Source: Lachnospiraceae bacterium
Lineage (GTDB): Bacteria; Bacillota; Clostridia; Lachnospirales; Lachnospiraceae
Direction of reading: 5' to 3'
Length of the DNA stretch: 64,000 nucleotides
Assembly: GCA_910575775.1 (NCBI GenBank)
Contig: CAJTEY010000005.1
Location: 97,267-161,266 of the forward strand
Position numbers and translations under genes: made by a program. This document shows, piece by piece, positions 1 through 8,798 of the stretch. The notes under the pieces were generated by a model. That model was not told the origin of the DNA and made no database searches. It worked only from the letters and a program-made list of their open reading frames with translations. Position 1 is the stretch's first letter, and each line of letters begins with the position of its first letter.

Positions 1-2
1 GG

Positions 3-110
3 GGGGAGCGGAGTCGGGATGAAATGTACCGCATGATATCGGACACGCTGACGGTGATACAGGCACAGCAGGGCAATGGCGATGAGATGGCGGCTTCGGG
101 TCGGATGTAG
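3..110 (+). CDS. C-terminus of ABC transporter ATP-binding protein (partial)
   Basis: An open frame enters from the left edge and stops at 108-110. The last 35 residues (around ...SRDEMYRMISDTLTVIQAQ...) have the helical tail that BceA-type ABC ATPases carry after their nucleotide-binding domain. The next gene, 26 bp on, encodes a BceB/FtsX-type permease, the usual partner. The Walker motifs lie outside the window, so the call rests on the tail and the neighbour. It could be a different ATPase subclass. Confidence 0.5.
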   Translation, partial: GERSRDEMYRMISDTLTVIQAQQGNGDEMAASGRM

Positions 111-136
111 AAGGGAATGGGAGGTGCGCGAAACGA

Positions 137-2143
137 ATGAATAAACTAAAATTACTGCCAGTGATGGCTTACAGAGGGGTGAAGCAGAATAAGCTGGTCT
201 ACCGGCCTTATCTCATGGCGTGCTTTTTTTCCGTGTTCAGCTATTACCTGTTTTCTTCCCTTCTGCACAACGATCTGATGGAGAGACTGCCGAAGGCGGC
301 CTACGCGTGGCTGATGCTCACCTTGGGAAAAGGGCTGCTTTCCATTATTCTGCTTCTGTTTCTGCTCTATGCGGGCAGCTTTTTGCAGAAGCGGCGGAGG
401 CGGGAACTGGGGCTTTACAGTCTTCTTGGACTGGAACGGAAGCATATCGGCATCATGCTTTTCTGGGAAAACACAGGGCTTTATCTGGTCAGCGTATCGG
501 CTGGGATTGTACTTGGGTTTGTGCTGAATAAGCTGATGTTTCTCCTTCTGCTTCGCATGTCGCGGCTGGATGTGGAGGCGGCGTTTTACTTTTCCGCAGA
601 TGCAGTAATGGAGACACTGCGGTACTTTGCGATTGTATTTCTATGTGTCTATATCAAAAGTATCTGGAGCTTTTACCGTATGAAACCGACTGAACTGCTG
701 GCCGAGAGCAGGAAGGGGGAGAAGGAGCTTAAGCGGATCTGGCTGTGGACTGCGGCGGGCGTGCTTTTTTTGGTGTGCGGTTATTATATTTCCGTCACCA
801 GCAGGCTGGACAGCATGATTTTTACAGATTTTTTTCTGGCGGTATTTCTGGTGGTGCTTGGCACCTATTTCCTGTTTACTTCGGGAAGCGTGGCTTTCCT
901 GCGGTTTTTGAAGAAAAGGAAAAATATTTACTACAGGCCGTCCAATCAGGTGACGATTTCCGGTATGTTGTACCGCATGAAGAAGAATGCAGCCGGACTG
1001 TCCAATATCTGTATTTTTTCCACCATGCTTCTGATTACATTGACATGTACGGTCACTTTGTGGACGGGAATGGATCAGGTTGTCTGTTACGACTATCCCT
1101 ATGATGTGGCGGCATCCTATTCGGAGAACAGTAACGTGATGGAAAGGGCGCGTGAGAAGGCGCAGGCTCTTTCGGAAAAATACGGACAGAGAGCAGCGCG
1201 GCTGGACTGTTATAACAGCATGAAGCTTACCTGCGGCAGACAGCAGGGAAGCAACGCGTTTACCATTGCATCAGATATGGAATTTGCTGACCAGTATGCG
1301 GTCACGCTGATAACGCTGGCGGATTATAACCGGCTGGAGGGACAGGACAAAAGTCTGGAGGAGGATGAAGTGCTTCTGTACTCCACAGGACCGGCGTTCG
1401 GATCTGACAGCGTAAATTTTATGGGCGTGGAGGCGGCCGTCAAGGAGGAGCCGGAGCGGATTTATCCTTTTCCGCAGGCCAAAAACAGGATGTTTAGTTT
1501 TACCGCCCAATATGTGATTGTGGTGAAGGATCAGCAGGCATTTGAGAGGTTTGTGACGGCGTGGGCTGAGGCGAACGGTGTGACCGATCTGGAAGGCTTT
1601 TTACACAGCGGCGTGCGGCATTTGAATCTGCTGCTTGACGGGAAGGAGACGGAGCGGGACGCCTATATCGAAGAGTGGTCGGTGTGGTGTCAGGGACAGC
1701 AGGACTTTCTGAAGATCGAGAACGGTCTGGATGGAAGGGATATGGACCGCTCCATGAATGGCGGCCTGCTCTTTATTGGTATGGTCTTCGGTCTGCTGTT
1801 TTTTATGTGCCTTCTGCTCATCATGTACTTTAAGCAGGTCTCGGAAGGGTATGAGGACCAGGACAGCTTTGGAATCATGCGGAAGGTGGGCATGAGTGAA
1901 GCGGAAATCCGGGGAACGATTCGCAGGCAGATCCTGCTGGTGTTTTTCCTGCCCCTTGCTGGCGCACTTTTGCACACGACGGCAGGGCTTGTGATGGTCA
2001 ACTGCCTTCTGGCAGCATTACGGTTTTTCGATACCGGGCTGTTGATCCGCTGCTGTGCGGGCGTGGCGGCGGCTGTGGCGGTTCTTTACGGGGGGAGCTA
2101 TGTGATGACGGCGAAGACGTATTATCGGATTGTGGGGAAGTGA
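137..2143 (+). CDS. BceB/FtsX-type ABC transporter permease
   Basis: This is a 668-residue polytopic membrane protein. An N-terminal membrane segment (about residues 25-45) is followed by an FtsX-like four-helix block, a pair of central helices near 200-250, a large soluble loop (about 320-540), and a last FtsX block with helices near 550-570, 595-620 and 635-655. Length and layout match permeases of the BceAB peptide-antibiotic sensing and detoxification family, in which the big extracytoplasmic loop senses bacitracin-like or lantibiotic peptides and signals through a cognate kinase. GGGAGGTG precedes the ATG at 137. The ATPase partner ends 26 bp upstream. No two-component genes are visible nearby, so the inducing peptide is unknown. 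The family assignment is firm; the substrate is inference. Confidence 0.85.
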   Translation: MNKLKLLPVMAYRGVKQNKLVYRPYLMACFFSVFSYYLFSSLLHNDLMERLPKAAYAWLMLTLGKGLLSIILLLFLLYAGSFLQKRRRRELGLYSLLGLERKHIGIMLFWENTGLYLVSVSAGIVLGFVLNKLMFLLLLRMSRLDVEAAFYFSADAVMETLRYFAIVFLCVYIKSIWSFYRMKPTELLAESRKGEKELKRIWLWTAAGVLFLVCGYYISVTSRLDSMIFTDFFLAVFLVVLGTYFLFTSGSVAFLRFLKKRKNIYYRPSNQVTISGMLYRMKKNAAGLSNICIFSTMLLITLTCTVTLWTGMDQVVCYDYPYDVAASYSENSNVMERAREKAQALSEKYGQRAARLDCYNSMKLTCGRQQGSNAFTIASDMEFADQYAVTLITLADYNRLEGQDKSLEEDEVLLYSTGPAFGSDSVNFMGVEAAVKEEPERIYPFPQAKNRMFSFTAQYVIVVKDQQAFERFVTAWAEANGVTDLEGFLHSGVRHLNLLLDGKETERDAYIEEWSVWCQGQQDFLKIENGLDGRDMDRSMNGGLLFIGMVFGLLFFMCLLLIMYFKQVSEGYEDQDSFGIMRKVGMSEAEIRGTIRRQILLVFFLPLAGALLHTTAGLVMVNCLLAALRFFDTGLLIRCCAGVAAAVAVLYGGSYVMTAKTYYRIVGK

Positions 2144-2184
2144 GGAAAGGATGCTCTGTCAGTTTGGCAGGGCATTTCCTTTTT
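2144..2184 (+). terminator. Rho-independent terminator after the permease
   Basis: Just after the stop codon, ATGCTCTG (2151-2158) pairs with CAGGGCAT (2168-2175), extended by GGAAA/TTTCC on the outside, and is followed by a T run (2180-2184). Confidence 0.75.
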
Positions 2185-2288
2185 GCACATTTTAATTTCA
2201 CACTTCTAAGGGTTAATTTAATCATTTCCAACTATATGACTAAACAGCGGCAAACTGCTTTGTACATAAAATTTATTAGAGAAAAGCC

Positions 2289-2326
2289 AAAAGAGCATTT
2301 ACGCACAAGTTTGTAAATGCTCTTTT
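2289..2326. terminator. 14-bp perfect hairpin upstream of the ietAS cassette
   Basis: The arm at 2289-2302 is exactly complementary to 2313-2326 around a 10-nt loop. The A-rich start and T-rich end suit a bidirectional terminator that insulates the cassette from the transporter genes. It could instead be a regulatory hairpin of the downstream promoter, which starts 24 bp further on. Confidence 0.55.
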
Positions 2327-2339
2327 GATTTCGGATTGT

Positions 2340-2378
2340 TGTCCCAATATTGACAAATATGTCCCAAAGTGTTATAAC
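2340..2378 (+). promoter_or_regulatory. Sigma-A promoter of ietAS with flanking direct repeats
   Basis: TTGACA (2350-2355), a 17-nt spacer and TATAAC (2373-2378) lie about 38 bp before the ATPase start. The octamer TGTCCCAA occurs at 2340-2347 and again at 2360-2367, exactly 20 bp apart on either side of the -35 box. This is a plausible operator pair for a repressor. Confidence 0.6.
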
Positions 2379-2415
2379 TAAGGCATAGAGAAAAATGTGA
2401 GGGAGAGTGCGTATC

Positions 2416-3465
2416 ATGAAGAAAAAAAATGTGATAAGCTTAATAAAATATTATACGGAAAAGAATGATGCGGGCTTTCGGAATGAAGCTTATGAGATCG
2501 CTAAAGGATTTGATGCTTCTGGAGATTATCAGCTTTCAGAGTATATTATGTCCTTATTGTCCAATGTGAATACGTTTGTACCGCAGATGTCGGAGAATGA
2601 TTCACCCTTTTTTGAAAAAATTGGTGGGAAGGAAGATATGCTATTACTTCCAGATGTAATTACCAGTGATTTATTGGGCGTAGTAAATGCAATTGAACAT
2701 CATATTGGAATTAATAAGTTTTTGTTTCAGGGGGCACCAGGAACAGGGAAAACGGAGGCAGTTAAGCAACTTGCACGAATATTGAATAGAGAAGTTTTTA
2801 TGGTGGACTTTTCGGCAGTGATTGATAGTAAGCTGGGACAGACACAAAAGAATTTATCTATGTTGTTCAAGGAAATAAATAGTTTCGTTCAACCGAATAA
2901 GGTAATAGTTATGTTTGATGAAATCGATGCCTTGGCTTTAGACCGAACGAATCAGAATGATCTGCGGGAAATGGGACGAGCAACTTCTGCTATGTTGAAG
3001 GGATTTGACCGAATGAATGAAAATGTAGTTTTAGTTGCTACAACTAATCTGTATAAGTATTTTGATAAAGCGCTAATCAGAAGATTTGATTCAGTCATTG
3101 ATTTTGATAGATATACGAGGGAAGATCTTCTTTCGATTGCAGAGAAGATGTTAGATCAATATCTTGATAAATTAAAACTGGCTAATAGAGATATCCGTTT
3201 GTTCCGTAAAATAATGAAACTAATGCCACAGATACCATATCCTGGGGAATTGAAAAATATGATTAAAACGTCGGTTGCATTTAGCAATCCACGTGATGGT
3301 ATGGACTATTTCAGAAGACTTTACTATGCAGTTTGTAATGAAAAACCGGAAGATTTAAAAAAACTTCAAAGCCAGAAATTTACAGTTAGAGAAATAGAAA
3401 TTCTGGTTGGAAGATCAAAAAGCAGTGTTGCAAGAGATTTGAAAGAAGGTGCAATGAATGAATAA
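2416..3465 (+). CDS. ietA: IetA-like AAA+ ATPase with C-terminal helix-turn-helix
   Basis: A 349-residue AAA+ ATPase. Visible motifs are Walker A GAPGTGKT (K112), Walker B with D168/E169, sensor-1 N211 after VATT, and an ALIRRFD arginine-finger region. The last 30 residues (about 322-342, around TVREIEILVGRSKSSVARDL) read as a helix-turn-helix. ATG 2416 is preferred over GTG 2407 because GGGAG at 2401-2405 is correctly spaced only from the ATG. The 3' end overlaps the downstream subtilase start by 8 bp, so the two are translationally coupled. An AAA ATPase next to a subtilase is the signature of IetAS, described as a plasmid stability and incompatibility module on an Agrobacterium Ti plasmid and listed among predicted defence systems. 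The ATPase is thought to restrain or direct the protease. Composition is clearly more AT-rich than the flanking core genes, which suggests transfer. The family fit is good; an antiphage role is inference. Confidence 0.75.
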   Translation: MKKKNVISLIKYYTEKNDAGFRNEAYEIAKGFDASGDYQLSEYIMSLLSNVNTFVPQMSENDSPFFEKIGGKEDMLLLPDVITSDLLGVVNAIEHHIGINKFLFQGAPGTGKTEAVKQLARILNREVFMVDFSAVIDSKLGQTQKNLSMLFKEINSFVQPNKVIVMFDEIDALALDRTNQNDLREMGRATSAMLKGFDRMNENVVLVATTNLYKYFDKALIRRFDSVIDFDRYTREDLLSIAEKMLDQYLDKLKLANRDIRLFRKIMKLMPQIPYPGELKNMIKTSVAFSNPRDGMDYFRRLYYAVCNEKPEDLKKLQSQKFTVREIEILVGRSKSSVARDLKEGAMNE

Positions 3466-5728
3466 CATTTTACAATTAAAAGGAAGATTTGAACAAAGAC
3501 CTAATAGCTCCAAACCGGGATCTCCGAAACTTCCGAAGGGAAAAAGTGTGTCGTCGTTACATCTTATTGAATTATCTGAGCAATTGAAAAGAATTTTGCA
3601 ATACTGGAAAACAAATACAGATATTAGTGGTGCCCTGGTTAGCGTACACTATACACATATTGTTGCAAAGAGTAATAGATTGAAGATTTTGCTGTCTGAG
3701 AATAGTAAATCTCCTGCGGAATCTATTAGAGGAGTTAAGTTTATCTGGGAACCAGACGAGGATGGTAAAGAGATACAAAAACATGTATTTACCCATTATG
3801 TTTCGCTTAAAGCGATTGAAAAAGCAATCGGAGTTTTGAGTGAAACAATATCTGTTATTGAAAAATATTTTAATGGTATTATTACTAGCGAGGAAACGGA
3901 AAAAATCGCAGGGACACCGGCGGATAGATTTAGCGAATTTTCTAAATCCAATTTTTTAAACGCTGTGGTGGATGGATTTTACGTTGAAAGCTTTGATATT
4001 GATCGGGCTGCAGAAGAGATAACAGGAGAATCTATTATAACAATTTTTCAGACCGGGATTGAAACGAAGAAATTGTTGTCAAAGTTTGGAATTCATATCG
4101 TAGACGAACGTATTATAGATGGCACTACATTAAGACTTAATCCAGATGAAGCGAAATTGCTATATAATCGTGCTTCGTATCTGATTGCGATGAGTGTCAC
4201 TGATTTTTCCCAGCTTACGAGAGACGAGGTGTTGGAGGATAAGGTGGAGCTCAGTAATGAAGAAAGCCTGATACCCCATCCGACCAACGAACCTGTAATA
4301 GGAGTTATTGATACACAATTTAATGAAAAGGTGTATTTTCATGAGTGGGTGGAATATAGAAATTTACTTGATCCGAATATTCCATTGACTGCAAAAGATT
4401 ATGAGCATGGGACAGAAGTAAGTTATATCATTGTAGATGGTCCGCAAGGTAATCCGGCACTTGATGATGGGTGTGGCAGATTCCGAGTACGTCATTTTGG
4501 TGTTGCAACACATAGAGGTTTCAGTTCATTTACCGTGTTAAAAATGATACGAAACATTGTTGCCTTAAACAGGGATATTAAAGTATGGAATTTATCATTG
4601 GGATCCAAGCTCGAAATCAAGCCTAGTTTTATTTCTCCAGAGGCAGCAGAACTCGACCGTATACAAAGTGAGTATGATGTTATTTTTGTTGTTGCAGGGA
4701 CAAATATTCCGGATGGTGAAACAAAAAAGGATATGAAAATTGGATCGCCAGCAGATTCACTGAATTCTCTGGTAGTCAATGCTGTAGACTTCAGAGGAAA
4801 ATCAGCATCTTATACCAGAGTTGGTCCTGTATTATCTTTTTTTCATAAGCCTGATATCAGTTATTATGGCGGAGACGGTTCCAACTATAAGGACAAAATG
4901 ATTGTATGCCGTGATGATATGGGGGCTGCATATGTAAGCGGAACATCATTTGCAGCGCCGTGGATTTCAAGAAAACTGGCATATTTAATTCACATTATGG
5001 GACTGAGCAGAGAAGTTGCGAAAGCGTTATTGATTGATGCTGCTGCGGGATGGAATAGGAAAGATGATGTTTCACATAGTATCGGTTATGGTGTTGTCCC
5101 AAAACATATTAATAATATTATGAAATCATCAAATGATGAGATACGTTTTATTTTGACTGGCGCATCAGAGGAATATGAGACATATACATATAACCTGCCA
5201 GTACCGATTGTAGATAATGCACATCCATTTTATGCAAGAGCAACGTTAGTATATTTCCCACAGTGTGATCGTAATCAGGGAGTTGATTATACAAGTACCG
5301 AAATGGATATACATTTTGGCAGAGTTGTTGTCGAAAACAGACAAGCTAGAATAAAATCAATAGATAATAACCAGCAATCGGAAGATAAGTTGATTACCAT
5401 TTATGAAGAAGATGCAAGAAAAATGTATCGGAAATGGGATAATATCAAGCATATTAGTGAAGAAATTAAAGAAAGAAGAATTCCAAGGAAAGCATATGAT
5501 TCTGGCCTTTGGGGGCTTAAGATAAATACGAAAGAACGTTTACAGAGAAGAAAAGAACCACTTCAATTTGGAGTGGTTGTAACATTGAAGGAAATGAATG
5601 GTGTAAATCGTATTGACGATTTTATCAAAATGTGTATGGCGCGTGGCTGGCTGGTTAATCAGTTAGATATTGAGAACCAGTTGGATGTATATGCGAAGGC
5701 AGAAGAAGATATAGCATTCGAACAATAA
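3458..5728 (+). CDS. ietS: IetS-like subtilisin-family serine protease
   Basis: A 756-residue protein with a long N-terminal region (about 1-270) that I do not recognise, then an S8 (subtilase) catalytic domain. The triad is visible: D285 in VIGVIDTQF, H317 in YEHGTEV and S497 in SGTSFAAP. The oxyanion-hole region reads VVAGTN instead of the usual AAGN. No signal peptide is present, so it acts in the cytoplasm, as expected for IetS. A C-terminal part of about 200 residues follows the protease domain. It overlaps the ATPase gene by 8 bp. The pair is likely to behave as a regulated intracellular protease that becomes toxic, or degrades targets, when the ATPase senses something. Target and trigger are unknown. 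The family is certain; the IetS subtype is likely. Confidence 0.78.
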   Translation: MNNILQLKGRFEQRPNSSKPGSPKLPKGKSVSSLHLIELSEQLKRILQYWKTNTDISGALVSVHYTHIVAKSNRLKILLSENSKSPAESIRGVKFIWEPDEDGKEIQKHVFTHYVSLKAIEKAIGVLSETISVIEKYFNGIITSEETEKIAGTPADRFSEFSKSNFLNAVVDGFYVESFDIDRAAEEITGESIITIFQTGIETKKLLSKFGIHIVDERIIDGTTLRLNPDEAKLLYNRASYLIAMSVTDFSQLTRDEVLEDKVELSNEESLIPHPTNEPVIGVIDTQFNEKVYFHEWVEYRNLLDPNIPLTAKDYEHGTEVSYIIVDGPQGNPALDDGCGRFRVRHFGVATHRGFSSFTVLKMIRNIVALNRDIKVWNLSLGSKLEIKPSFISPEAAELDRIQSEYDVIFVVAGTNIPDGETKKDMKIGSPADSLNSLVVNAVDFRGKSASYTRVGPVLSFFHKPDISYYGGDGSNYKDKMIVCRDDMGAAYVSGTSFAAPWISRKLAYLIHIMGLSREVAKALLIDAAAGWNRKDDVSHSIGYGVVPKHINNIMKSSNDEIRFILTGASEEYETYTYNLPVPIVDNAHPFYARATLVYFPQCDRNQGVDYTSTEMDIHFGRVVVENRQARIKSIDNNQQSEDKLITIYEEDARKMYRKWDNIKHISEEIKERRIPRKAYDSGLWGLKINTKERLQRRKEPLQFGVVVTLKEMNGVNRIDDFIKMCMARGWLVNQLDIENQLDVYAKAEEDIAFEQ

Positions 5729-6097
5729 TGGAGAAAAATATTTTCACAGTGATAAACACATTAATCTGTGGGCTGATTGTTGCTTTTAAGGACCTATGGA
5801 CTGCCAGATCCGCATGAGGGTCATACCCAGTATGCGCGTATTTTTCTTTCCATAGATCAGTTCGAACCGTTTTTTCATGCGTTTGAAGACAAGAGTATGA
5901 CCCAGAAGCATATCTGAATATTCTAACGCTTCGGAGCCACCGTTTTATCGCTTGAGAGCCATTTGATTTTGGTATTCTAATGCTTGAGAGCCACCACAAC
6001 ATCTAGTGGTCTTTGATATTTGATTTTATATAGGATCTCCTATAGATTTTGATAGAAAGCCTGGTGCTTTTAATAAATCTATAGGAGGTCTTTTATT

Positions 6098-7636
6098 ATG
6101 TACAAAAAGACGAAACCCAGAAGCGTAATGGAGCTTCTAAACAAAAATCTAAGCGAAAGGGAGGTGGCGGCAATACTTGGATGCTCAAGAAACACAGTCT
6201 CTGAAATTAAAGAACTCTGCAGACAGCAGGGCATGACTTGGGATGACATTCAGGATATGACAGATGACGGGTTGTACGATATTTTATATCCTAAGAAATT
6301 CAGGCGGACAACAAACTATGTGCCTGTCGATTATGCATACGTACATTCAGAACTCAAGAAAACTGGAGTGACTATGAAACTGCTGTGGGAAGAGTATCGG
6401 GACAGATGCGTGAGCGAGGGCAGGGAATACTGTGCGTATCCTACATTTACTGTCAATTATTACAAATACACTGGCGAGAAGAATTATACCAGCCATATAC
6501 AGCACAAGCCGGGAGTCGAGGCAGAGGTGGATTGGTCTGGTCCTACAATGTCATATGTGGACGTGGATACCGGAGAAATCATAACCGCATATCTGTTTGT
6601 CGCCACACTGCCATACAGCCAGTATGGGTATGTGGAAGCAACCACGGATATGAAAGAAAAGGCGTGGCTTGAATGCCATGTGCATATGTTTGAATTCTTT
6701 GAAGGCACGCCTGTGAAGATCGTCTGCGACAACTTGAAAACTGGTGTTGTGTCTCATCCTAAGAAGGGCGAGACCATCCTCAATGATGCATATCTGGCAT
6801 TGGGGGAGTATTACATGACCGCCATCATGCCTACAGGCGTTAAAAAGCCCAAGCAGAAAGCCAGTGTAGAAGGTTCTGTAGGCAAGATTGCGACGGCTGT
6901 TATAGCAAAGCTTGGGAATGAGATATTTACATCACTTGGATCGCTAAACCCAGCTATTCGCAAGGCTGTAAAGGAGTACAATGACAGACCGTTCCAGAAA
7001 AGGGATGGAAGCAGGAGCACTGTTTTCAATACGCAGGAAAAGGCTTATCTGAGAGCCCTGCCGTCAGTCCCTTACGAGGTGTGTGAATGGTCTTACGGAC
7101 ATAAGGCGGGCAAGAACTCCCATATAAGCTTTAACAAGGGTCAATACTCTGTTCCCAGCAGATATATTGGCTGTAAGGTTGATGTCAAATACAACTCCCG
7201 CCTTGTCTTTGTCTATCATAACAGAAGCGAAATTGCAAGACATGAAATCCTTCCCAAGGGCATAGTAAACGGTGTCAGGACAGATGAATCCCATCTTCCG
7301 TTTCCGCTTAAAAAGAATAAGCAGGCTGAAGACCTGAATGACGCGGCCAGAGAGATCGGGCCGAATACTTTTGGGTTGATCCGAAGGATGTATGACGAGG
7401 CAAAAGTAAAGGAGCAGCCCACGCAGACGGTCGTGGCCATTCTCGCAATTGCTGACACCTTTACGCCGAACATCTTAGAAGCCGCTTGTAAAAAAAGCTT
7501 AAAGCAGTATCATATGCCTTTTTACAAAACGGTATACAAGGCTGCCGAGAATCTAAATAATCAAAAAGAGCTTGAAAAATTCAAAGAAACAAATAAAACA
7601 ACCGGCATCGTAAGAGGTGCCGATTACTACAGATAG
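6098..7636 (+). CDS. istA: IS21-family transposase IstA
   Basis: A 512-residue DDE transposase. An N-terminal helix-turn-helix (LSEREVAAILGCSRNTVSEI, about residues 16-35) binds the element ends. The integrase-core triad is visible as D145 (EVDWSG), D211 (VCDNLK) and E258 (KASVEGS). A C-terminal beta-rich domain follows (about 330-400). AGGAGG sits 9 bp before the ATG. The gene is full length, with istB following after 14 bp, so the element may still be active. Confidence 0.95.
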   Translation: MYKKTKPRSVMELLNKNLSEREVAAILGCSRNTVSEIKELCRQQGMTWDDIQDMTDDGLYDILYPKKFRRTTNYVPVDYAYVHSELKKTGVTMKLLWEEYRDRCVSEGREYCAYPTFTVNYYKYTGEKNYTSHIQHKPGVEAEVDWSGPTMSYVDVDTGEIITAYLFVATLPYSQYGYVEATTDMKEKAWLECHVHMFEFFEGTPVKIVCDNLKTGVVSHPKKGETILNDAYLALGEYYMTAIMPTGVKKPKQKASVEGSVGKIATAVIAKLGNEIFTSLGSLNPAIRKAVKEYNDRPFQKRDGSRSTVFNTQEKAYLRALPSVPYEVCEWSYGHKAGKNSHISFNKGQYSVPSRYIGCKVDVKYNSRLVFVYHNRSEIARHEILPKGIVNGVRTDESHLPFPLKKNKQAEDLNDAAREIGPNTFGLIRRMYDEAKVKEQPTQTVVAILAIADTFTPNILEAACKKSLKQYHMPFYKTVYKAAENLNNQKELEKFKETNKTTGIVRGADYYR

Positions 7637-7650
7637 GAGGAAATATCATT

Positions 7651-8418
7651 ATGAAATTCGAGTTAAAGAAAAACCTTACAAAACACGAGCCGGGTGATTT
7701 AGCCAGACTGGCGGAAAACCAGGAAGGCGATATCGCATTGGCAGATCTGAGCTTTGATGCAAGATTGGAACAACTGCTTGAGGAATTGATCTGTGAAAGA
7801 GAAAACAAGCTTATTAACAGGCTGATAAAGGCCGCCTCATTCAAGTATCCAATGGCAAGCATTGAGTCTCTGGATTTTGACGCAAGACAAGTCAAGAAGA
7901 ACACGATGATCAATCTTGCCGCAATGGGATTTGTGGCTACGGCAACAAACCTTATAATCACAGGTCCGACCGGTGCTGGCAAAACCTATCTTTCATGTGC
8001 GTTGGGAATTGAGGCATGCAAAAAAACTTACAGGGTTTTCTACATCCGGATGCCTGATTTAATGCGCAATTTTGAGGACAGGAGGGATGACCTTAAAGAG
8101 TTGACCCGGTACAGGAAGAGATTGGGTAACTACAACATCCTCATAATCGACGAGTGGCTGAACTACAAGCTTAACGAGAGGGATGCAAAGATGCTCTATG
8201 AATTGTTTGAGCAGAGAAGCGGAAACAATTCTACCATCTTTGTCGGACAATTTCCTGTGGCAGAATGGCATGACAGGCTGGGAGGCGGAACACAGGCTGA
8301 TTCCATAATGGACAGGATTGTTCATAACGCATATGAGATTCCGAGCAGCGAAACGAATCTCAGGAAGATATACGAGTCCAAAAAGCTTGCTGATCTTAAG
8401 GCCGAGATTGAGAAATAG
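7651..8418 (+). CDS. istB: IS21-family helper ATPase IstB
   Basis: A 255-residue DnaC/IstB-type AAA+ ATPase that remodels target DNA and activates IstA. Walker A is GPTGAGKT (about residues 108-115) and Walker B is ILIIDEW (about 165-171), with a preceding RYRKRLGNYN segment. AGGAGG lies about 9 bp before the ATG and 14 bp separate it from istA. The length is normal for the family and nothing is missing. Confidence 0.95.
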   Translation: MKFELKKNLTKHEPGDLARLAENQEGDIALADLSFDARLEQLLEELICERENKLINRLIKAASFKYPMASIESLDFDARQVKKNTMINLAAMGFVATATNLIITGPTGAGKTYLSCALGIEACKKTYRVFYIRMPDLMRNFEDRRDDLKELTRYRKRLGNYNILIIDEWLNYKLNERDAKMLYELFEQRSGNNSTIFVGQFPVAEWHDRLGGGTQADSIMDRIVHNAYEIPSSETNLRKIYESKKLADLKAEIEK

Positions 8419-8678
8419 ACACTTGTAAGACCTGTAAAAAAAGTTGGAGCTGTGAGCTCATGCTCATGGCTCCATTACTATATCTTGTGTTTGTGGTGGC
8501 TCTAAAGTGTTAAAATCCGAGGTGGCTCTCAAGCTATAAAACGGTGGCTCCGAAGCGTTAGAATATTCACTTACCGTATAGCAGCGAATTATCTGAGGAA
8601 GGGGAATATTTCATTTGTGTTTACCTCTCATTTTGATGTCTCTATTATAACACAAATACCCAAATATGAGAAGTAATA

Positions 8679-8723
8679 AATCAATAAATAAGACAGGTGT
8701 AAATCCTGTCTTATTTATTGATT
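8679..8723. terminator. 19-bp perfect AT-rich hairpin, bidirectional terminator
   Basis: Arm 8679-8697 is exactly complementary to 8705-8723 with a 7-nt loop. It lies between the IS right end and the 3' end of the minus-strand gene at 8799 and would stop transcription from both sides. The rest of the gap 8570-8798 holds no gene I can support. Confidence 0.7.
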
Positions 8724-8798
8724 ATACCCAAAGTTCAGAAAGAACCGATTTCTCCTGGGTGCTCCGAGTCGTTTCCTGGCGACAAGGGGGAAACAGTA

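Larger units (their letters stand above)
5915..8569 (+). mobile_element. IS21-family insertion sequence, complete
   Basis: The ends are perfect inverted repeats of about 34 bp: 5915-5948, beginning TGAATATTCTAACGC, and the complement at 8536-8569, ending GCGTTAGAATATTCA. Ends of the form TG...CA are usual for the family. Further degenerate copies of the GCTTGAGAGCCACC motif lie inside both ends (about 5949-5995 and 8490-8530), the multiple-repeat arrangement typical of IS21 elements. istA and istB are both intact. No flanking target duplication is obvious unless the palindrome GAATATTC (5916-5923 and 8561-8568) is itself an 8-bp duplication. Confidence 0.88.

Noticed and set aside
5850..5875. 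GTTCGAACC resembling a tRNA T-loop.
   Set aside because: No acceptor, D or anticodon stems fold around it.
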